From Comamonadaceae bacterium (GTDB lineage Bacteria > Pseudomonadota > Gammaproteobacteria > Burkholderiales > Burkholderiaceae_C), in contig JAIYCG010000044.1 in assembly GCA_027488115.1 (NCBI GenBank), positions 186,001-250,000 on the forward strand: a DNA stretch of 64,000 nt, read 5' to 3'. Made by a program: the position numbers and the translations under genes. Shown one piece after another: positions 61,958-64,000 of the stretch. How positions within the stretch are numbered: the first letter of the stretch is position 1; each line of letters starts with the position of its first letter. The notes under the pieces are model-generated. The model saw only the letters and a program-made list of their open reading frames with translations. It was not told where the DNA came from and searched no databases.

Positions 61958-64000
61958 TTATGATGAACCTTGACCGCGCAATCGGTGGGTAATTCGTTCC
62001 GCGTTCAAAACAGCAGCAGTGCGCTTCAAGTTTTTAAGAACGGTTTCAAGATGGCTAACATCGCGCACAGAAATGACGAAAGTATTTTCGGCAGCATCTT
62101 GCACACTGGCTTGTCCCATTTCCACGTGAACGATGTCAACCTCTGAGTCGGCCAGTGTGCCAGCCACTCTGGCCAAGACGCCTTTGGTGTTGACTACAGT
62201 GACTTTGATGCTGGTTTCAAAGCCGCGCATGATTTCATCGGACCACTCCACCCCAATGAAGCGCTCACTGTCTTTCTGCTGGAGCTTCATGCCAACGCTG
62301 CAATCTGATGTGTGAACGGCCAAACCTTCTCCCCTGCCCAAGTAGCCAATGATCTTGTCGCCTGGCAAAGGGCGGCAGCAATGTGCATAGACAACCGATG
62401 CGTTTTCGGTGCCATCCAACAAGATAGCGCCCTGTGACAGCGTGTCGTTGGCCATGAACCTTTCACGCGTCATGAGCAACGGATCAGGTTTCTCACCCAT
62501 CTCTGTTAGAAGTGCAGCCATTCGTTTGGCCACAATACTGGCTATGCGTTTGCCAAGTCCGACATCGACCAAGAGATCATTTTTGTTTCGGTTACCCGTG
62601 AAGCGAAATACTTTTTCCCACATGGCCTGATAACGTGAGGGATCTTCAGGCATTTTTTCAATGCCCTCTGCGCGCAAGGCTTGGGTGAGAAGTTTCAAAC
62701 CTAAGTCGATCGACTCACTGTGCGCCATGGTTTTCAGGTGGTGCCTGATTCTGGAGCGTGCGCGCCCAGTTCTGACAAAACCTAACCAAGAAGGGTTGGG
62801 TGCGGAAACCGGTGCGGTCATGACTTCCACCACATCGCCGTTCTTTAACTCTGTGCGCAGAGGAACTTGCTGGTTGTTGATTTTGGCCGCCACCAAATGG
62901 TCGCCTAGGTTGGTGTGAATCATGTAGGCGAAATCAACGACCGTTGCACCCCTTGGGAGTGACATGATTTGGCTCTTGGGCGTAAAGACATAGACGGCAT
63001 CTGGAAATAAATCAACTTTGACGTGATCCCAAAATTCAGACGCATCGCGTGTTTCTTTTTGAATGTCCAACAGTGACTGTAGCCACTGCGTGCCCAATCT
63101 TTCTGCTTCCATGCCAGTCGATGTTTTGTCCTTGTAGAGCCAGTGGGCTGCAACACCCGATTCGGCCACCACATTCATGGCTTCGGTGCGCATTTGAAAC
63201 TCAACATTGACGCCAGATGGGCACACCAAGGTGGTGTGCAATGACTGATAGCCATTCACTTTGCCAATGGCAATGTGGTCCTTGAAACGCCCGGGTACGG
63301 GCTTGTACATCTGATGCAAAATGCCCAAGGCTGTGTAGCAATCAATGACCGAAGGCACAATGAGTCTGAAGCCATAAATGTCGGTCACTTGGGCAAAGCT
63401 CAGATGCTTGCCATCCATTTTTTTGTAGATAGAAAAGAGCGTTTTTTCGCGGCCGGAAATTTGAACTTCGATGCCGGCCTTTGAGAAAGTGGACTCTAGT
63501 TCAGCATGAACTTTCTGAATTAAATCTCGCCTTCTGTTGCGAGCTTTGGCAACAGCCTTGGACAAAATGGCATAGCGCCATGGCTTCAAGTGGCGAAATG
63601 ACAAGTCTTGCAATTCACGGTAGGTTTGATTCAAGCCTAGGCGGTGCGCAATGGGTGCGTAAATTTCTATTGTTTCTGACGAGATGCGGCTCCATTTTTC
63701 GCGGGGCATGTCTGCCATGGTGCGCATGTTGTGCGAGCGATCGGCCAATTTGATTAAGATCACGCGAACATCACGTGCCATGGCCAACAACATTTTTCGG
63801 AACGATTCGGCCTGATTTTCTTCGCGGGTGTTGAACTCCAGTTTGTCCAACTTCGTTAAGCCATCGACCAACTCCGCCACTGAAGATCCAAACCTTTCAA
63901 TCAAGTCGGATTTGGTGACGCCGCAATCTTCCATGACGTCGTGCATCAAAGCGGCCATCAATGCTTGCGCGTCGAGCTTCCATTCGGTGCACTGCGTGGC
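61958..64000 (-). CDS. spoT: Bifunctional (p)ppGpp synthetase/hydrolase SpoT, C-terminal 680 residues (N-terminus beyond window)
   Basis: The frame is open to the window edge. Present: the end of the HD hydrolase domain (ALMHDVMEDCGV..KLADRSHNMRT), synthetase domain (YGFRLIVPSVIDCYTALGILHQ, GYQSLHTTLV), TGS domain (VYVFTPKSQIMSLPRGATVVDFAYMIHT), zinc-finger/helical region (VVYAHCCRPLPGDKIIGY) and ACT domain at the end. The intact HD residues argue for SpoT/Rel rather than RelA. It sets the alarmone level in response to starvation, including phosphate. Confidence 0.95.
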   Translation of the reverse strand, partial: ATQCTEWKLDAQALMAALMHDVMEDCGVTKSDLIERFGSSVAELVDGLTKLDKLEFNTREENQAESFRKMLLAMARDVRVILIKLADRSHNMRTMADMPREKWSRISSETIEIYAPIAHRLGLNQTYRELQDLSFRHLKPWRYAILSKAVAKARNRRRDLIQKVHAELESTFSKAGIEVQISGREKTLFSIYKKMDGKHLSFAQVTDIYGFRLIVPSVIDCYTALGILHQMYKPVPGRFKDHIAIGKVNGYQSLHTTLVCPSGVNVEFQMRTEAMNVVAESGVAAHWLYKDKTSTGMEAERLGTQWLQSLLDIQKETRDASEFWDHVKVDLFPDAVYVFTPKSQIMSLPRGATVVDFAYMIHTNLGDHLVAAKINNQQVPLRTELKNGDVVEVMTAPVSAPNPSWLGFVRTGRARSRIRHHLKTMAHSESIDLGLKLLTQALRAEGIEKMPEDPSRYQAMWEKVFRFTGNRNKNDLLVDVGLGKRIASIVAKRMAALLTEMGEKPDPLLMTRERFMANDTLSQGAILLDGTENASVVYAHCCRPLPGDKIIGYLGRGEGLAVHTSDCSVGMKLQQKDSERFIGVEWSDEIMRGFETSIKVTVVNTKGVLARVAGTLADSEVDIVHVEMGQASVQDAAENTFVISVRDVSHLETVLKNLKRTAAVLNAERITHRLRGQGSS

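Noticed and set aside
1-64000. CRISPR arrays, rRNA genes, prophage, transposase genes
   Set aside because: No regularly spaced repeats, rRNA-like sequence or matching proteins were seen.

Overview
The window reads as a chromosomal segment of a freshwater-type betaproteobacterium, most likely Burkholderiales/Comamonadaceae (a Limnohabitans- or Rhodoferax-like organism). The grounds are the family 4 porin, PstS/PhoX/PhoD style, GreB next to SpoT, the MoxR-DUF58-VWA block and moderate GC; the genus is inference. Packing is tight. Many neighbours overlap by ATGA or share stop-codon bases, and no gap without a gene exceeds 300 bases (the longest, 29748-30026, holds the ppx and pstS promoters).

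About 1-42.5 kb is dominated by phosphorus genes. In order: the end of a tonB-exbD pair; 5'-nucleotidase with phosphatidylserine decarboxylase; a class III aminotransferase; three outer-membrane/cysteine-cluster genes; PPK2; PhoD phosphatase; a small membrane protein; a GT4 glycosyltransferase; LplT and UDP-glucose dehydrogenase; a secreted protein plus PhoA-type phosphatase; an LptF permease with a UDP-sugar 4-epimerase; a run PAP2 phosphatase / YbhN-like protein / ArnC-like / ArnT-like / LpxE-like PAP2; PPK1, SixA, a histone-H1-like protein and Ppx; pstSCAB-phoU-phoB-phoR; a CorA-like transporter; PhoX; a secreted metallophosphatase; and a porin. Before many of these I can read 7-4-7 PhoB half-site pairs, several with a -10-like hexamer 10 bases downstream. 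The window therefore looks like a physically clustered Pho regulon covering organic-phosphate scavenging, Pi uptake, polyphosphate metabolism and probably envelope remodelling (lipid A phosphate removal plus uronic-acid decoration, and glycolipid synthesis).

About 42.5-52.8 kb is mixed: a secreted protein, a 63-base perfect inverted repeat of mobile-element type, a secreted metallo-hydrolase, an orphan solute-binding protein, a tyrosine phosphatase, a VWA/DUF58/MoxR block with a trypsin-like protease and a second VWA gene on the other strand, a class II aldolase, and a 2-hydroxyacid dehydrogenase whose stop codon lies inside a tRNA-Arg gene.

About 52.9-61.2 kb, beside that tRNA, is a single-strand cassette: secreted protein, 2OG-Fe(II) oxygenase, HupE/UreJ-like protein, parvulin-like isomerase, membrane-fused spermidine synthase, DUF3604 protein and lipoprotein. 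Its function is unknown. The window ends with greB and the incomplete spoT.

No rRNA, CRISPR array, transposase or phage gene was seen.
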